Source: Nanobdellota archaeon (GTDB lineage: Archaea; Nanobdellota; Nanobdellia; Pacearchaeales; GW2011-AR1). Taken from it: a stretch of DNA of 42,344 bases. The stretch lies in NCBI GenBank assembly GCA_022703705.1, contig JAKLDD010000004.1, positions 1 to 42,344 of the forward strand, in the 5' to 3' direction. The translations under genes were made by a program, and so were the position numbers. This document shows, in pieces, positions 32,742 to 41,147 of the stretch. The notes below the pieces were generated by a model. That model saw nothing but the letters and a program-made list of their open reading frames with translations. It made no database searches and was not told the DNA's origin. The number at the start of each line of letters is the position of its first letter. Positions within the stretch are counted from its first letter, which is position 1.

Positions 32742-34856
32742 ATGAAAACTAAAAATTTAACATTAATTAGTTTGATGTTAGGTGTAATGATGTTGGTTAG
32801 TGTAAGTGGATTGGTGAGTGCTGAAACAGGAGAAGAATTACCTGCTCCTTGTGCAGTAACTGTATCTAAACCAACTGCTGATTGGTATAATGGAGATGTT
32901 CCAATTGAATGGGGTTATCCTGAAAGTTGTACTGTAGCAACACAGTTAATCCAGAGAAAAGATGGAAGCGACTTAGATGATATAAAATATATTGGAGATA
33001 ATCATCAAAGAACAGCTACATGGTTAACAGATGATCCTTTCTTTGAAGAAGGAGAATTTTCTCTCTGTGTTTATGTTGGACAATATGGACAGGTAGATCA
33101 AATTGGATGTTCAGCAGAATTTGGGGTTGATAGAACTAAACCAGTAATAACAACCTCTGATAAAACTTGTGACGAAGGTGAGACAATTACATTAACTGCA
33201 AGTGCAACAGATGCTCTTTCGGGAGTAAATAGTGGAAGCTGGGCATGGGATTTAGGTTCTGCTGAAGTATCAGGAGATTCTGTTTCATACACATGCTTAG
33301 ATGGCCCTGCTACAAAGACCGTTTCAGTAAGTGTTTCAGATAATGCTGAAAATGTTCAAACTGAAGATGTTGTAATAACAGTAAATAATGTTGCTCCAAG
33401 TGTTACAGGTGTATCAACTTCAGAAACTCTTTATGAAGGGGGTTCAGTAACATTGAGTGCAACTGCTTCAGACCCATCAAGTGATGGAGATACTCCTATA
33501 ACTTTTTCATGGGATATTGACAATAACGAAATATTTGGAGATTCAAATATTTTAAGTTGTTCTGAAGATGGAGAATTTGAAGTAGGTGTTAAAGCAACAG
33601 ATGCTGATGGAGATGAAGGTTCTGTTTACACAGCAACAATTGTATGTTATAATAAAGTTCCAGTAGTTAATAGTTTAAGTGTTTCACCTGCTTCAATTTA
33701 TGAAGAGGAAAGCACAACTTTAACCGCTACAGTTTCAGATGTCGGAGCTGATGATACAACTCTTAGTTATACAATTAACTGGGGAGATGGTTCAGCTTTT
33801 ACAACCGGCTCAACAAGCGATGGAACAATAGCTGCAACACACCAATATATGGATGATAATGCAGATGATGAGTATACAATCACATTAACTGTTACAGATA
33901 CAGATTCTGAATCTGGTTCGGATAATGTTGAGATTGAAGTGCTTAATAAAAATCCATGGAATGTTGATGCAGGAGTAGATCAAAATGCAGCAGAAGGAGA
34001 TTACATATGTTTTGAGGGAACAGCTACAGATGTTGAGGCTGATATACCTTTGACATATAATTGGGATTTTGGAAATGGAGGAAGTGCAACTGGTGGAAGC
34101 CATGCATGCACAACTTATACTGAAAAAGGACCATACACAGTTACAATGACTGTCTCTGACAAAGATGGAGGAAGTGCAACTGATACTTTAACAGTAACTG
34201 TCTATGAATACAAAATACATCTTAATGCAGGATGGAATTTAATTTCAATCCCATTAGTTCCTGAAGATACTTCAATAGATTTTGTATTTGCAACAATCTT
34301 AAACAAAGTAGCTTATGAAGCTGATGATATTGCTACAATATTGCAATATGATGCTGTTAATGATAGATGGTACAAAGCAAGACCAAGTGCAGAAGATAAT
34401 CCAACTGGATTTGTCTGGGATTCATCAGAAACTTATCTTGAAAATGTAGTTCCAGGTTATGGATATTACATAAAGATGGATGATGAGACTTATCTTTATC
34501 TAAATGGAAAAAAAAGCTATGATGTTGAGGGACAAAATACAAATCCTGTATTCGGAGTACCTCCAAGCGTAACGCTTGCTATGGATAGCTGGAATTTAAT
34601 TGGCGTCTATGGGAGAGGAAATCCTCTTGTCAACTTAGCTTTAAAAAGTTTAGAAGACGAAGAAGGAAACAAATACTATGATATTCTCATAGATAAATTT
34701 GGTGGACAATGGTATTACAATACCTGGTCTTCACTTCATTCAACAGACGGATACTGGATTTCAATAAAGAAAGCATTTGGTGGAGAACAAACTGTAGAGT
34801 ATAAATCAAATTATGCTCCAGATTGTTATAGCCACTATAGTCAAGTACCAGCATAA
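32742..34856 (+). CDS. Large secreted surface protein with PKD-like domains
   Basis: The 704-residue protein has a signal peptide (cut near residue 27), an N-terminal domain (about 36-130; VSKPTADWYNGDVPIEWGYP), four Ig/PKD-like domains (about 134-215, 217-303, 307-402 and 404-488) and a C-terminal region with two GWNLISIPL-type repeats (about 491-690). There is no C-terminal membrane anchor. The GC content and codon choice look slightly richer than the neighbours, which together with the leader suggests high expression, so an S-layer or abundant surface role is plausible. Its N-terminal half is paralogous to the gene at 37924. Confidence 0.85.
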   Translation: MKTKNLTLISLMLGVMMLVSVSGLVSAETGEELPAPCAVTVSKPTADWYNGDVPIEWGYPESCTVATQLIQRKDGSDLDDIKYIGDNHQRTATWLTDDPFFEEGEFSLCVYVGQYGQVDQIGCSAEFGVDRTKPVITTSDKTCDEGETITLTASATDALSGVNSGSWAWDLGSAEVSGDSVSYTCLDGPATKTVSVSVSDNAENVQTEDVVITVNNVAPSVTGVSTSETLYEGGSVTLSATASDPSSDGDTPITFSWDIDNNEIFGDSNILSCSEDGEFEVGVKATDADGDEGSVYTATIVCYNKVPVVNSLSVSPASIYEEESTTLTATVSDVGADDTTLSYTINWGDGSAFTTGSTSDGTIAATHQYMDDNADDEYTITLTVTDTDSESGSDNVEIEVLNKNPWNVDAGVDQNAAEGDYICFEGTATDVEADIPLTYNWDFGNGGSATGGSHACTTYTEKGPYTVTMTVSDKDGGSATDTLTVTVYEYKIHLNAGWNLISIPLVPEDTSIDFVFATILNKVAYEADDIATILQYDAVNDRWYKARPSAEDNPTGFVWDSSETYLENVVPGYGYYIKMDDETYLYLNGKKSYDVEGQNTNPVFGVPPSVTLAMDSWNLIGVYGRGNPLVNLALKSLEDEEGNKYYDILIDKFGGQWYYNTWSSLHSTDGYWISIKKAFGGEQTVEYKSNYAPDCYSHYSQVPA

Positions 34857-34859
34857 ACA

Positions 34860-34896
34860 AATTTATTTTTTATTTTTTTCTTTTTCTTTCTTTTTA
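34860..34896 (+). terminator. T-rich terminator after the surface protein gene
   Basis: A long T-rich run with only A and C interruptions begins three bases after the stop at 34856. It is the strongest such run in the window, as expected after an abundant transcript. Confidence 0.6.
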
Positions 34897-34955
34897 AACA
34901 TCCAGCCGGAGGTGACGAATAAGTTTAAATAAATCAAAATGTATTATCTTAATGC

Positions 34956-35630
34956 ATGAAAAAGAGTGTGAAAGAAGTTAATAAATATAAGAAAAAAACT
35001 TTATTTAGATTAATTATTAAAATACTTATTATTGTAATTATTTGCTTGTTTGTGATTTCTGCTGGACTTTGGTATCGTTCACATTATGTTTTTGCTGAAA
35101 AGCCAGCAATATATCTTTACCCAACAGAAGATTCTATTATTGATGTTCATCTGGATGTTAACGGGAGGATAACCAAAGATATTCCTGCTTATGGAAAGGA
35201 TGGATGGGAAGTATTTGCAACTAAAGAAGGAATTATTGATGGGGAATATGATTATTTATTCTATGAAGCAAGATTAAACAAACTGGATTTGCCTGAAGAA
35301 GGGTGGATTGTTGAGTATAATGAATTTAGCAATTGGTTTGATATTAACTTAAATAAATTAGGTTTAAATGAGAAAGAAAGCTATCAGTTCAAGGAATATT
35401 GGCTTGAAAGACTTTCTAAATCTAATTATTATGAAATAAAACTTCTGAGCAAAGAATATCTTGATGAGAACATGGCTCTTAATATTAATCCTGAACCAGA
35501 CACTATTATTAGACTTGAATTTTATTTTAAACCTTTAAAGGAATTTAAAAAAATCAATGAACCAACAATTGTTACCCCAATAAGACAAGGTTTTACTGTA
35601 GTTGAGTGGGGTGGAATTCTAAGAGGTTAA
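34956..35630 (+). CDS. Anchored protein with an IYLYP-type domain, unknown function
   Basis: The 224-residue protein has one membrane segment (about 20-40) and an outer domain starting EKPAIYLYPTEDSIIDVHLD, with YGKDGWEVFATKEGIIDGEY, DYLFYEARL and WLERLSKSNYYEIKL later. I have seen this KPxIYLYP...YLFYE pattern in bacterial secreted proteins of unknown function, and it may mark transfer. A TTTAAATAAATC box about 26 bases before the ATG fits a leaderless start. Confidence 0.7.
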   Translation: MKKSVKEVNKYKKKTLFRLIIKILIIVIICLFVISAGLWYRSHYVFAEKPAIYLYPTEDSIIDVHLDVNGRITKDIPAYGKDGWEVFATKEGIIDGEYDYLFYEARLNKLDLPEEGWIVEYNEFSNWFDINLNKLGLNEKESYQFKEYWLERLSKSNYYEIKLLSKEYLDENMALNINPEPDTIIRLEFYFKPLKEFKKINEPTIVTPIRQGFTVVEWGGILRG

Positions 35631-35695
35631 TATCAATTTCAAACTATTCTTTTTTAGACAATAATGCTTTTAAATGAATCCTCTATGAATAAATT

Positions 35696-36790
35696 ATGAA
35701 AAAGGAATTATTTATATTTTTATTTGGGGTAATTTTATTATCTAATTTTGTCTCTGCAGACAGCAATTGTATTCCAAACCTAAACACCAATGAATTTTAT
35801 GGAAAAGTATATGTTAATTCTCATGTATTAATTGGGAGTAATTATACTATTATTGCTATGATTGGAGATAAAATAGTAGGTGCTCAAAAAATTAATACTG
35901 ATGGAACTTACAGTATGGATATTTCTCCTTGCCCCGGTGTTTCTTCAGGAAAAATATATTTTTATGTGGGAGATGTTGAGGCGACTGAAAGCGGAGATTA
36001 TACCTATGATAATTCAGCACCAAGATTAATTAGTTTAAATTTAACATTAAATAAATATCCAAATTCTGTATGTGGTAATGAAGAGTTAAATAAAGGTGAA
36101 GAATGTGATGATGGAAATGCAAATGGGGGAGATGGATGTTCTGAATTTTGTGAAGTTGAATTAGGGTATTCATGTAAATGGGATTCGGGATTAGGAAGTA
36201 TATGTACTTCTGTTCCTTTTTGTGGAGATGGAACCTGCAATAATGGTGAAAGCTGTTCCACTTGTTCAGGAGATTGTGGTGCTTGCTCATCAGGGGGAGG
36301 TTCTTCTGGTGGAGGCGGAGGAGGAGGTGGTGGAAGCTCTTCTTCTAAACCTGTAATAAAACTTACAAATTCAACAAATACAACCAACTCTACAAATACA
36401 AGTTCAGCATTAGAAGGAATGGATATTAATAGTTTAAATGAACAAGATAGCGCAGAAACAAAAGAAGGATGGTTTTCATTTACAGGAAGAACAATTGAAG
36501 GAATTACAAACTTTGCAAAATCGAAAACAGGGATAGGAATAATAATTTTCATTGTCTTATTAATTTTGTTTGTTGTATTGACTTCTGATAAAAAATTAAG
36601 AGAAGAAAATAAGAAAAAGAAAAATATAAAGGTGGTTAAGCAAAGTGAAAAGATTAAAGAAATAAAAGAACAAAAAGAAAAAAGCAAATTGGAAAAACCA
36701 AAAACTGAGAAAAAAACAGAACCTTCAAAAGCAAAAGTAGAAACAAAAAAAGAAAGTACAGAAAATCCAAAAGAAGAAAATAAAAAATAA
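35696..36790 (+). CDS. Surface protein with DUF4215 motif and C-terminal anchor
   Basis: The 364-residue protein has a signal peptide (cut near 21), a beta domain (about 25-110), a DUF4215/Myxococcus-type Cys motif (about 126-155; CGNEELNKGEECDDGN), a second Cys cluster (CGDGTCNNGESCSTCSGDCG, about 176-195), a Gly/Ser run (about 198-220), an Asn/Thr linker rich in sequons, a membrane helix (about 277-295) and a Lys/Glu-rich cytoplasmic tail of about 65 residues. The protein is a stalked, disulfide-stabilised surface protein. The next genes share its Cys motifs. Confidence 0.82.
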   Translation: MKKELFIFLFGVILLSNFVSADSNCIPNLNTNEFYGKVYVNSHVLIGSNYTIIAMIGDKIVGAQKINTDGTYSMDISPCPGVSSGKIYFYVGDVEATESGDYTYDNSAPRLISLNLTLNKYPNSVCGNEELNKGEECDDGNANGGDGCSEFCEVELGYSCKWDSGLGSICTSVPFCGDGTCNNGESCSTCSGDCGACSSGGGSSGGGGGGGGGSSSSKPVIKLTNSTNTTNSTNTSSALEGMDINSLNEQDSAETKEGWFSFTGRTIEGITNFAKSKTGIGIIIFIVLLILFVVLTSDKKLREENKKKKNIKVVKQSEKIKEIKEQKEKSKLEKPKTEKKTEPSKAKVETKKESTENPKEENKK

Positions 36791-36800
36791 ATATTTATTC

Positions 36801-36844
36801 TATATGGGCACAAGAAGAAGGATTTATAAATGTGTGCCCACATA
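36801..36844. promoter_or_regulatory. Dyad operator over the Fic gene TATA box
   Basis: Arms TATATGGGCACA (36801-36812) and TGTGCCCACATA (36833-36844) are inverted repeats (one mismatch) separated by 20 bases that contain a TTTATAAAT box. The Fic ATG at 36852 lies about 26 bases after that box. A second dyad of the same arms and spacing lies at 37780-37823. Occupation would control the Fic promoter. Confidence 0.75.
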
Positions 36845-36851
36845 ATATTTC

Positions 36852-37772
36852 ATGGTTTATCATGAAATAAGAATTGTTAATGGACAGAAAATGAATTATC
36901 TTATTAACAATCAAAGAGAAGATAGAAGATGGAAGAAAACAGCAAAATTTATTGGGGCAGGTAAATTAGATGAAGAAGAAGTAAGAAAATTAAAAAAAGA
37001 ATTTGAGATTGAATTAAAACTTAATAAAAAATATAAATATCTTCAAAAAAAGAAAGTATTGGATGTTGAAAAATTAGTTAAAGGGTATGATGAGGGAATA
37101 AAAAAACTTTCAAAAGAAGAATTCATAAGATTTGAAAAATCATTTTTTACTGAATTAACTTATAATAGCAATGCAATAGAAGGAAATTCCCTTTCACTAG
37201 AAGAAACATCAATTGTTATAAATGAAGGGCTTTCTCCCGAAGGAAAAACACTAAGAGAAGTATATGAAGCAAAGAATCATATGAAAGCTCTTGAACTTAT
37301 AAGAAATTATAAGGGTGTACTTAATGAACAGTTTATATTAAAAATTCATTCAATTATATTAAATGATATTTCTGAAAGATTTGCTGGAAAATACAGAGAA
37401 AACCCCGTAAGAGTTATTGGAAGTGATTTTCATTTTCCTTCACCCGAGAAGATACCACAATTAATGGGGAATCTTATTTATTGGTATAATAAAAATAAAA
37501 AAAATATGCATCCATTGGAACTTGCAATTATATTCTCAATGAAATTTGTTTCAATACACCCTTTTATTGATGGAAATGGGAGAGTTTCAAGGTTGATTAT
37601 GAATTTCATACTGCAAAAGAAAAGATATCCTTGGATAAATATATATAATAAACAAAGACAAAAATACCTTAAGGCAGTAAGAAAGGCAAATAATGAAGAT
37701 TATAGCGAGATTATTAATTTTTTAATTGAAGTCATTAAAGAAAATATGAAAGATTTTGGATTTCTAGAGTAG
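36852..37772 (+). CDS. Fic family protein (probable AMP-transferase)
   Basis: Fic enzymes transfer AMP or related groups to hydroxyl side chains of target proteins. The 306-residue protein has the active-site loop HPFIDGNGRVSR (236-247) and, in the N-terminal part, S106-N-A-I-E110-G-N, the inhibitory helix motif (S/T-x-x-x-E-G/N) that blocks ATP, as in class II self-inhibited Fic proteins. The basic N-terminus and a C-terminal helical part fit the archaeal/bacterial two-domain form. No antitoxin gene is adjacent, consistent with internal inhibition. Matching dyads flank the gene on both sides. The targets are unknown. Confidence 0.92.
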   Translation: MVYHEIRIVNGQKMNYLINNQREDRRWKKTAKFIGAGKLDEEEVRKLKKEFEIELKLNKKYKYLQKKKVLDVEKLVKGYDEGIKKLSKEEFIRFEKSFFTELTYNSNAIEGNSLSLEETSIVINEGLSPEGKTLREVYEAKNHMKALELIRNYKGVLNEQFILKIHSIILNDISERFAGKYRENPVRVIGSDFHFPSPEKIPQLMGNLIYWYNKNKKNMHPLELAIIFSMKFVSIHPFIDGNGRVSRLIMNFILQKKRYPWINIYNKQRQKYLKAVRKANNEDYSEIINFLIEVIKENMKDFGFLE

Positions 37773-37779
37773 ATAAATC

Positions 37780-37823
37780 TATATGGGCACAAATTATTAT
37801 ATTTGGTTAAATGTGCCCACATA
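37780..37823. repeat. Second dyad, downstream of the Fic gene
   Basis: The same 12-base arms (TATATGGGCACA and TGTGCCCACATA) with a 20-base spacer of different sequence recur 979 bases downstream of the first. There is no gene start within 100 bases on the plus strand, so its purpose is unclear. Confidence 0.75.
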
Positions 37824-37923
37824 CACAAAATCTCAAACTAAAATTCATTTACCCTCAGTAATAAAATAAGATATACTTTTTATTATACTTATATTTTTAA
37901 AGGATTTTCACTAAAAAATTAGC

Positions 37924-39513
37924 ATGATTAAGCATGAAACAAAAAACATTTTGGTATTGTTTTTAGCATTAATATTAGTATTAATCTCTTTGGGATTTGC
38001 TAGTGCTTGTGAATGTGAAGTAACTGTATCAAAACCTGCTTCAGGATGGTATAATGGAAATGTTCCGATTGAATGGAGTTATTCTGATAACTGTAATGTT
38101 GCAACACAGTTAATTCAGAGAAAAAATGATATTATTTTGAAAGATATAAAATATATTGGGAATAATTACAGCAGAACAGCCACATGGTATACAACAGATA
38201 ATTGGTTTGTAGAAGGAAATTTTTCACTTTGCATTTATGCTGGAATGGCTGATATAACTAATGAATTAGGTTGCTCTACTGAATTTGGAATCGATTTAAC
38301 CCCCCCAACAATAACTGCGGAAAATAAAATATGTAATGAAGGTGAGACAATTACTTTAAGTGCAAGTGCAACAGATACTCTTTCGGGAGTTGATTTATCA
38401 ACTTGGAAATGGGATTTAAATAATGATGGAATATACGAAACTTTTGGACAAACAATTTCTTATCTTTGTGAAAATACAGGTAGTGAGATAGTTAAAGTAT
38501 CTGTTTATGATCATGCGGGAAATTCTGCTAATACAAATGTTATTATTACAATAAATACTCCAAAACCAACTTGTGACCACGAAATTGCTGTGAAATATAA
38601 TTATGCAGATACATTCAACACAGGAATTGGTGTAAGTGAAAATGAATTATGGATAGAAAACCCAATTGTTCTAACAAAAGGTGAAACTCATTCAATAAAA
38701 TACAGAATAGACAATATAAAAGATGAAGATGACAATGCCCTTATAACTGTAAAAATTAATGATGCTATTTTAACTGAATACAACAAATTAATAAATGAGT
38801 ATCATCCAAAAACACTTGATTTAGATATTTCAAATTTGCAATGCAATTCCACTTATACAATAACTCTTGAAATTGAAAGTGAGGGGTTTGAATGTAATTT
38901 AAATGATAATTATGCTGAAAGGGAAATTTATGTTAAATGTACAGAAGAACCTCCTACTCCTTTTTGTGGAGATGGAGTTTGTAATGAAAATGAAAATTGC
39001 TCAAATTGTCCAGGAGATTGTGGAGAATGTGAATGTCCTGATTGTCCAGAGTGCCCTACCTGGTGCCCAATATCTAACTGCTCTCTTGGATGTGCTGAAT
39101 TTAATTATAATTGTGGAAATGGGTTTTTAGATGAAGGTGAAGAATGTGATGATGGAAATTTAAAGAACTTTGATGGATGTTCCAGACTTTGTGGTCTAGA
39201 AGAAGAATATGAAGAGGATGATTGTGAGAGTGAGGATTGTGATGAAGATAATGATGCTCTATTCCTTAATTTCTGTGAACCAAACTGGAAATGCACAGGA
39301 TGGAGTGAATGTTCAAATGGGATTATGACAAGAGAATGCACTGATAAAAACTCGTGCAATTTGGCATATAATCAACCTACTGAAAGCACAGAGTGTGAGT
39401 CTCCTGTATTAAACAAAGTTTATGTTGAATCAAATACAAGCAAATCTTTTTGGATTTTAGGTAGCGTAATATTACTTATAATTTTAATTATAATTCTTGT
39501 TAATCTTCTTTAA
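37924..39513 (+). CDS. Anchored Cys-rich surface protein, paralogue of the PKD protein
   Basis: The 529-residue protein has a signal peptide (cut near 28), the same N-terminal domain (about 32-125; VSKPASGWYNGNVPIEWSYS) and Ig-like domain as the gene at 32742, then a CARDB-like segment (about 215-335), a Cys cluster (CGDGVCNENENCSNC), a DUF4215 motif (CGNGFLDEGEECDDGN), an acidic stretch, a thrombospondin-like Trp/Cys segment (NWKCTGWSECSNG) and a C-terminal membrane helix (about 507-528). The paralogous pair flanks the Fic and YLYP genes. A TTATATTTTTAAA box precedes the ATG. Confidence 0.85.
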   Translation: MIKHETKNILVLFLALILVLISLGFASACECEVTVSKPASGWYNGNVPIEWSYSDNCNVATQLIQRKNDIILKDIKYIGNNYSRTATWYTTDNWFVEGNFSLCIYAGMADITNELGCSTEFGIDLTPPTITAENKICNEGETITLSASATDTLSGVDLSTWKWDLNNDGIYETFGQTISYLCENTGSEIVKVSVYDHAGNSANTNVIITINTPKPTCDHEIAVKYNYADTFNTGIGVSENELWIENPIVLTKGETHSIKYRIDNIKDEDDNALITVKINDAILTEYNKLINEYHPKTLDLDISNLQCNSTYTITLEIESEGFECNLNDNYAEREIYVKCTEEPPTPFCGDGVCNENENCSNCPGDCGECECPDCPECPTWCPISNCSLGCAEFNYNCGNGFLDEGEECDDGNLKNFDGCSRLCGLEEEYEEDDCESEDCDEDNDALFLNFCEPNWKCTGWSECSNGIMTRECTDKNSCNLAYNQPTESTECESPVLNKVYVESNTSKSFWILGSVILLIILIIILVNLL

Positions 39514-39528
39514 ATTTTATTTAAGCAA

Positions 39529-39885
39529 TTAATTACAATTAGCTATTAAAGGGCTTGTATAATCAGAATTTTTAAAGGGGGGCATTTGAACTTTTATTTT
39601 GCTCCCACCATTATCAAACACTAAATTAATGAGCCAATTGTTTCTATAATTGTTACATTCAATGGATACATCTTTTACAGATTCTAGTATATTCTTAGTA
39701 ATCAAATCATTTAACAAAGAAAAAAATTCACTTGCATAAAATATCTCCATTCCAACAATATTTTTATCTTTGTTTATATCTAAATTTAAAAACTCCGAAA
39801 ATTCAATTGTCTCTGAAGGTTTATATTCACTATTATAAATTGTAAATATATCATCTTGTCTATCATAATGTATTTTTATTGCCAT
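39529..39885 (-). CDS. DUF2283 domain protein, possible antitoxin-like partner
   Basis: The 118-residue protein opens with IKIHYDRQDDIFTIYNSEY and goes on to FLNLDINKDKNIVGMEIFYA, the DUF2283 pattern (Y-D-x-x-x-D and D-x-x-x-x-I-V-G-I-E-I). DUF2283 proteins are often found beside toxin-like genes in archaea. It follows the 110-residue gene with a 15-base gap on the same strand. The C-terminal 50 residues go beyond the common domain. Confidence 0.75.
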   Translation of the reverse strand: MAIKIHYDRQDDIFTIYNSEYKPSETIEFSEFLNLDINKDKNIVGMEIFYASEFFSLLNDLITKNILESVKDVSIECNNYRNNWLINLVFDNGGSKIKVQMPPFKNSDYTSPLIANCN

Positions 39886-39900
39886 AATTATTAAGAGATT

Positions 39901-40233
39901 TTAGACTTTTTTAAACTTTCTTTTATAGTTTTTAAGAGTTTGTTTGCCCAAAGGATATACTGTAATTATTCTTATTTTTTCTGTAAATTTTAAAACGTAT
40001 ACTCTTCCTCTCTTAAAATCATAAACAAAATATATTTTATATCTTGTTTCTCCTGGCTCATTTTGTTTTTCAACAAATTCTATATTGGTATAATTTAAAA
40101 TCTCTCTTTCCATTTCTTCTTTAGAACAACCATTTCTAAATTCGAGATAATCAATGGGTTTTCCCCATTCAAAACCCCTATCTTTATACTTTTCAATTAA
40201 ATCCCTTAATTCTTCATCATAATTTTTACCCAT
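39901..40233 (-). CDS. Small basic protein resembling a DUF4258/RelE-like toxin
   Basis: The 110-residue protein has a C-terminal basic beta pattern (ETRYKIYFVYDFKRGRVYVL, then KIRIITVYPLGKQTLKNYKR) like small RNase-type toxins, after a helical N-terminal part. It is upstream of the DUF2283 gene, probably in one operon. Toxin activity is inferred from pattern and pairing alone. Confidence 0.5.
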   Translation of the reverse strand: MGKNYDEELRDLIEKYKDRGFEWGKPIDYLEFRNGCSKEEMEREILNYTNIEFVEKQNEPGETRYKIYFVYDFKRGRVYVLKFTEKIRIITVYPLGKQTLKNYKRKFKKV

Positions 40234-40330
40234 TTGAAATTAACTAATAAGAAGTTTTTATATTTTTAGAAGATTACTCTTATTAAATCAAAAAGGAAAG
40301 GGATAAATACTATAAAATCTAATTAAATTT

Positions 40331-40663
40331 ATGGCTAATGAGGCATATGAAAATATTCCTGATCCAGATTTTAGTCCAAAAGGAAGAAGATTAGAATACG
40401 CTCTTGTCAAAGAAGCAAAAAAAGCAATAATAGAATCAAATGAATTCTCTTATCAAGAAAAATTAAAAATAATTAAGTTTTGGGATAATTATCTTCTTGA
40501 TTATGAGCATTTATATAATCAAAAAAGGGAAGAGGAATTTTTCGAGGATTTGGAAAAAAATCTAAGAGAAACAGACATTCTAAAAAAAGATAATTTTGTA
40601 AATCAAAGCTGGAGAAGATATAATATTAGAAAAGAATTTAAAAAACAAAGGATGTTAAACTAA
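40331..40663 (+). CDS. Hypothetical helical protein
   Basis: The 110-residue protein is charged and almost all helical, with many Lys, Glu and aromatic residues (LKIIKFWDNYLLDYEHLYNQ). No family is recognised. The ATG lies after an AT-rich promoter and the SRP RNA gene begins 32 bases after the stop. Confidence 0.55.
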   Translation: MANEAYENIPDPDFSPKGRRLEYALVKEAKKAIIESNEFSYQEKLKIIKFWDNYLLDYEHLYNQKREEEFFEDLEKNLRETDILKKDNFVNQSWRRYNIRKEFKKQRMLN

Positions 40664-40665
40664 AA

Positions 40666-40694
40666 GTTTAAAAATAGCTATTCTATTGAATTTT
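40666..40694 (+). promoter_or_regulatory. SRP RNA promoter
   Basis: GTTTAAAAATAG (40666-40677) forms a TATA-like box about 25 bases before the predicted RNA start at 40695. The following TAGCTATTCTATTGAATTTT is nearly identical to the ileS promoter. Confidence 0.6.
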
Positions 40695-40955
40695 TGTAGA
40701 CTATGTTGGCGGGTTAGCCCTCCGCTACTTGCAAACGGGCTTCATGGCAGACTACGAGTGGGGCGTGATAAGCGCGTCAAAGAATCTTTGTTCCGACGTT
40801 GACGCTTTGTCCGTTTTGATTTCGTAGATGCGAACTGGGTCAGGCCTTGATCGGAGCAGCCCTAAACACCTATTGGAATGCTTAACGGGTTGCAGAGCCG
40901 AGAAAGAGTGAAGGTTACTTCTTTGGCATTCTTAGTAGCAAACCACTTGTCTACA
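40695..40955 (+). ncRNA. Signal recognition particle RNA (7S RNA)
   Basis: This is a GC-rich stretch of about 261 bases between AT-rich flanks. The ends pair (TGTAGAC at 40695-40701 with GTCTACA at 40949-40955), as in archaeal SRP RNA helix 1. The 5' part GGCGGGTTAGCCCTCCGC forms the Alu-type helices after a TGTTG motif. The helix 8 core GGGTCAGG...GGAGCAGCCC, the SRP54 binding site, is present near 40838-40863. It guides secretory and membrane proteins to the membrane, fitting the many such genes nearby. Confidence 0.9.
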
Positions 40956-40957
40956 CT

Positions 40958-41036
40958 AAAAGAAACTCTCTAGTTTCTTTTATAAACTTCCTCAAAACAC
41001 TGAAAGGCTATTTCTAATTGCCTCCGAGGAAATAGT
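40958..41036 (+). ncRNA. Two-hairpin element B after the SRP RNA
   Basis: Hairpin 1 is AAAAGAAACT-CTCT-AGTTTCTTTT (40958-40981). A linker ATAAACTTCCTCAAAACAC follows. Hairpin 2 is GCTATTTC/GAAATAGT (41007-41014 with 41029-41036) around loop TAATTGCCTCCGAG. It aligns base for base with the element at 24886-24956. Nothing else is seen in the gene-free part up to 41147. Confidence 0.6.
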
Positions 41037-41147
41037 GAAAACAGTTTAAAATTCATTCTAAATAATTATCGTGGTTTGTTAAGAATATTTTTAATATATA
41101 TTTTTTACAAGAACAATCGTTATAAATCTTCAAAAGATAAAATTCTC

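Noticed and set aside
36004-36843. A 279-codon frame on the minus strand
   Set aside because: It is the complement of a biased coding region (Gly/Ser, Lys/Glu) and encodes Phe/Ser/Pro-rich low complexity. The plus-strand surface protein has a signal, motifs and an anchor.
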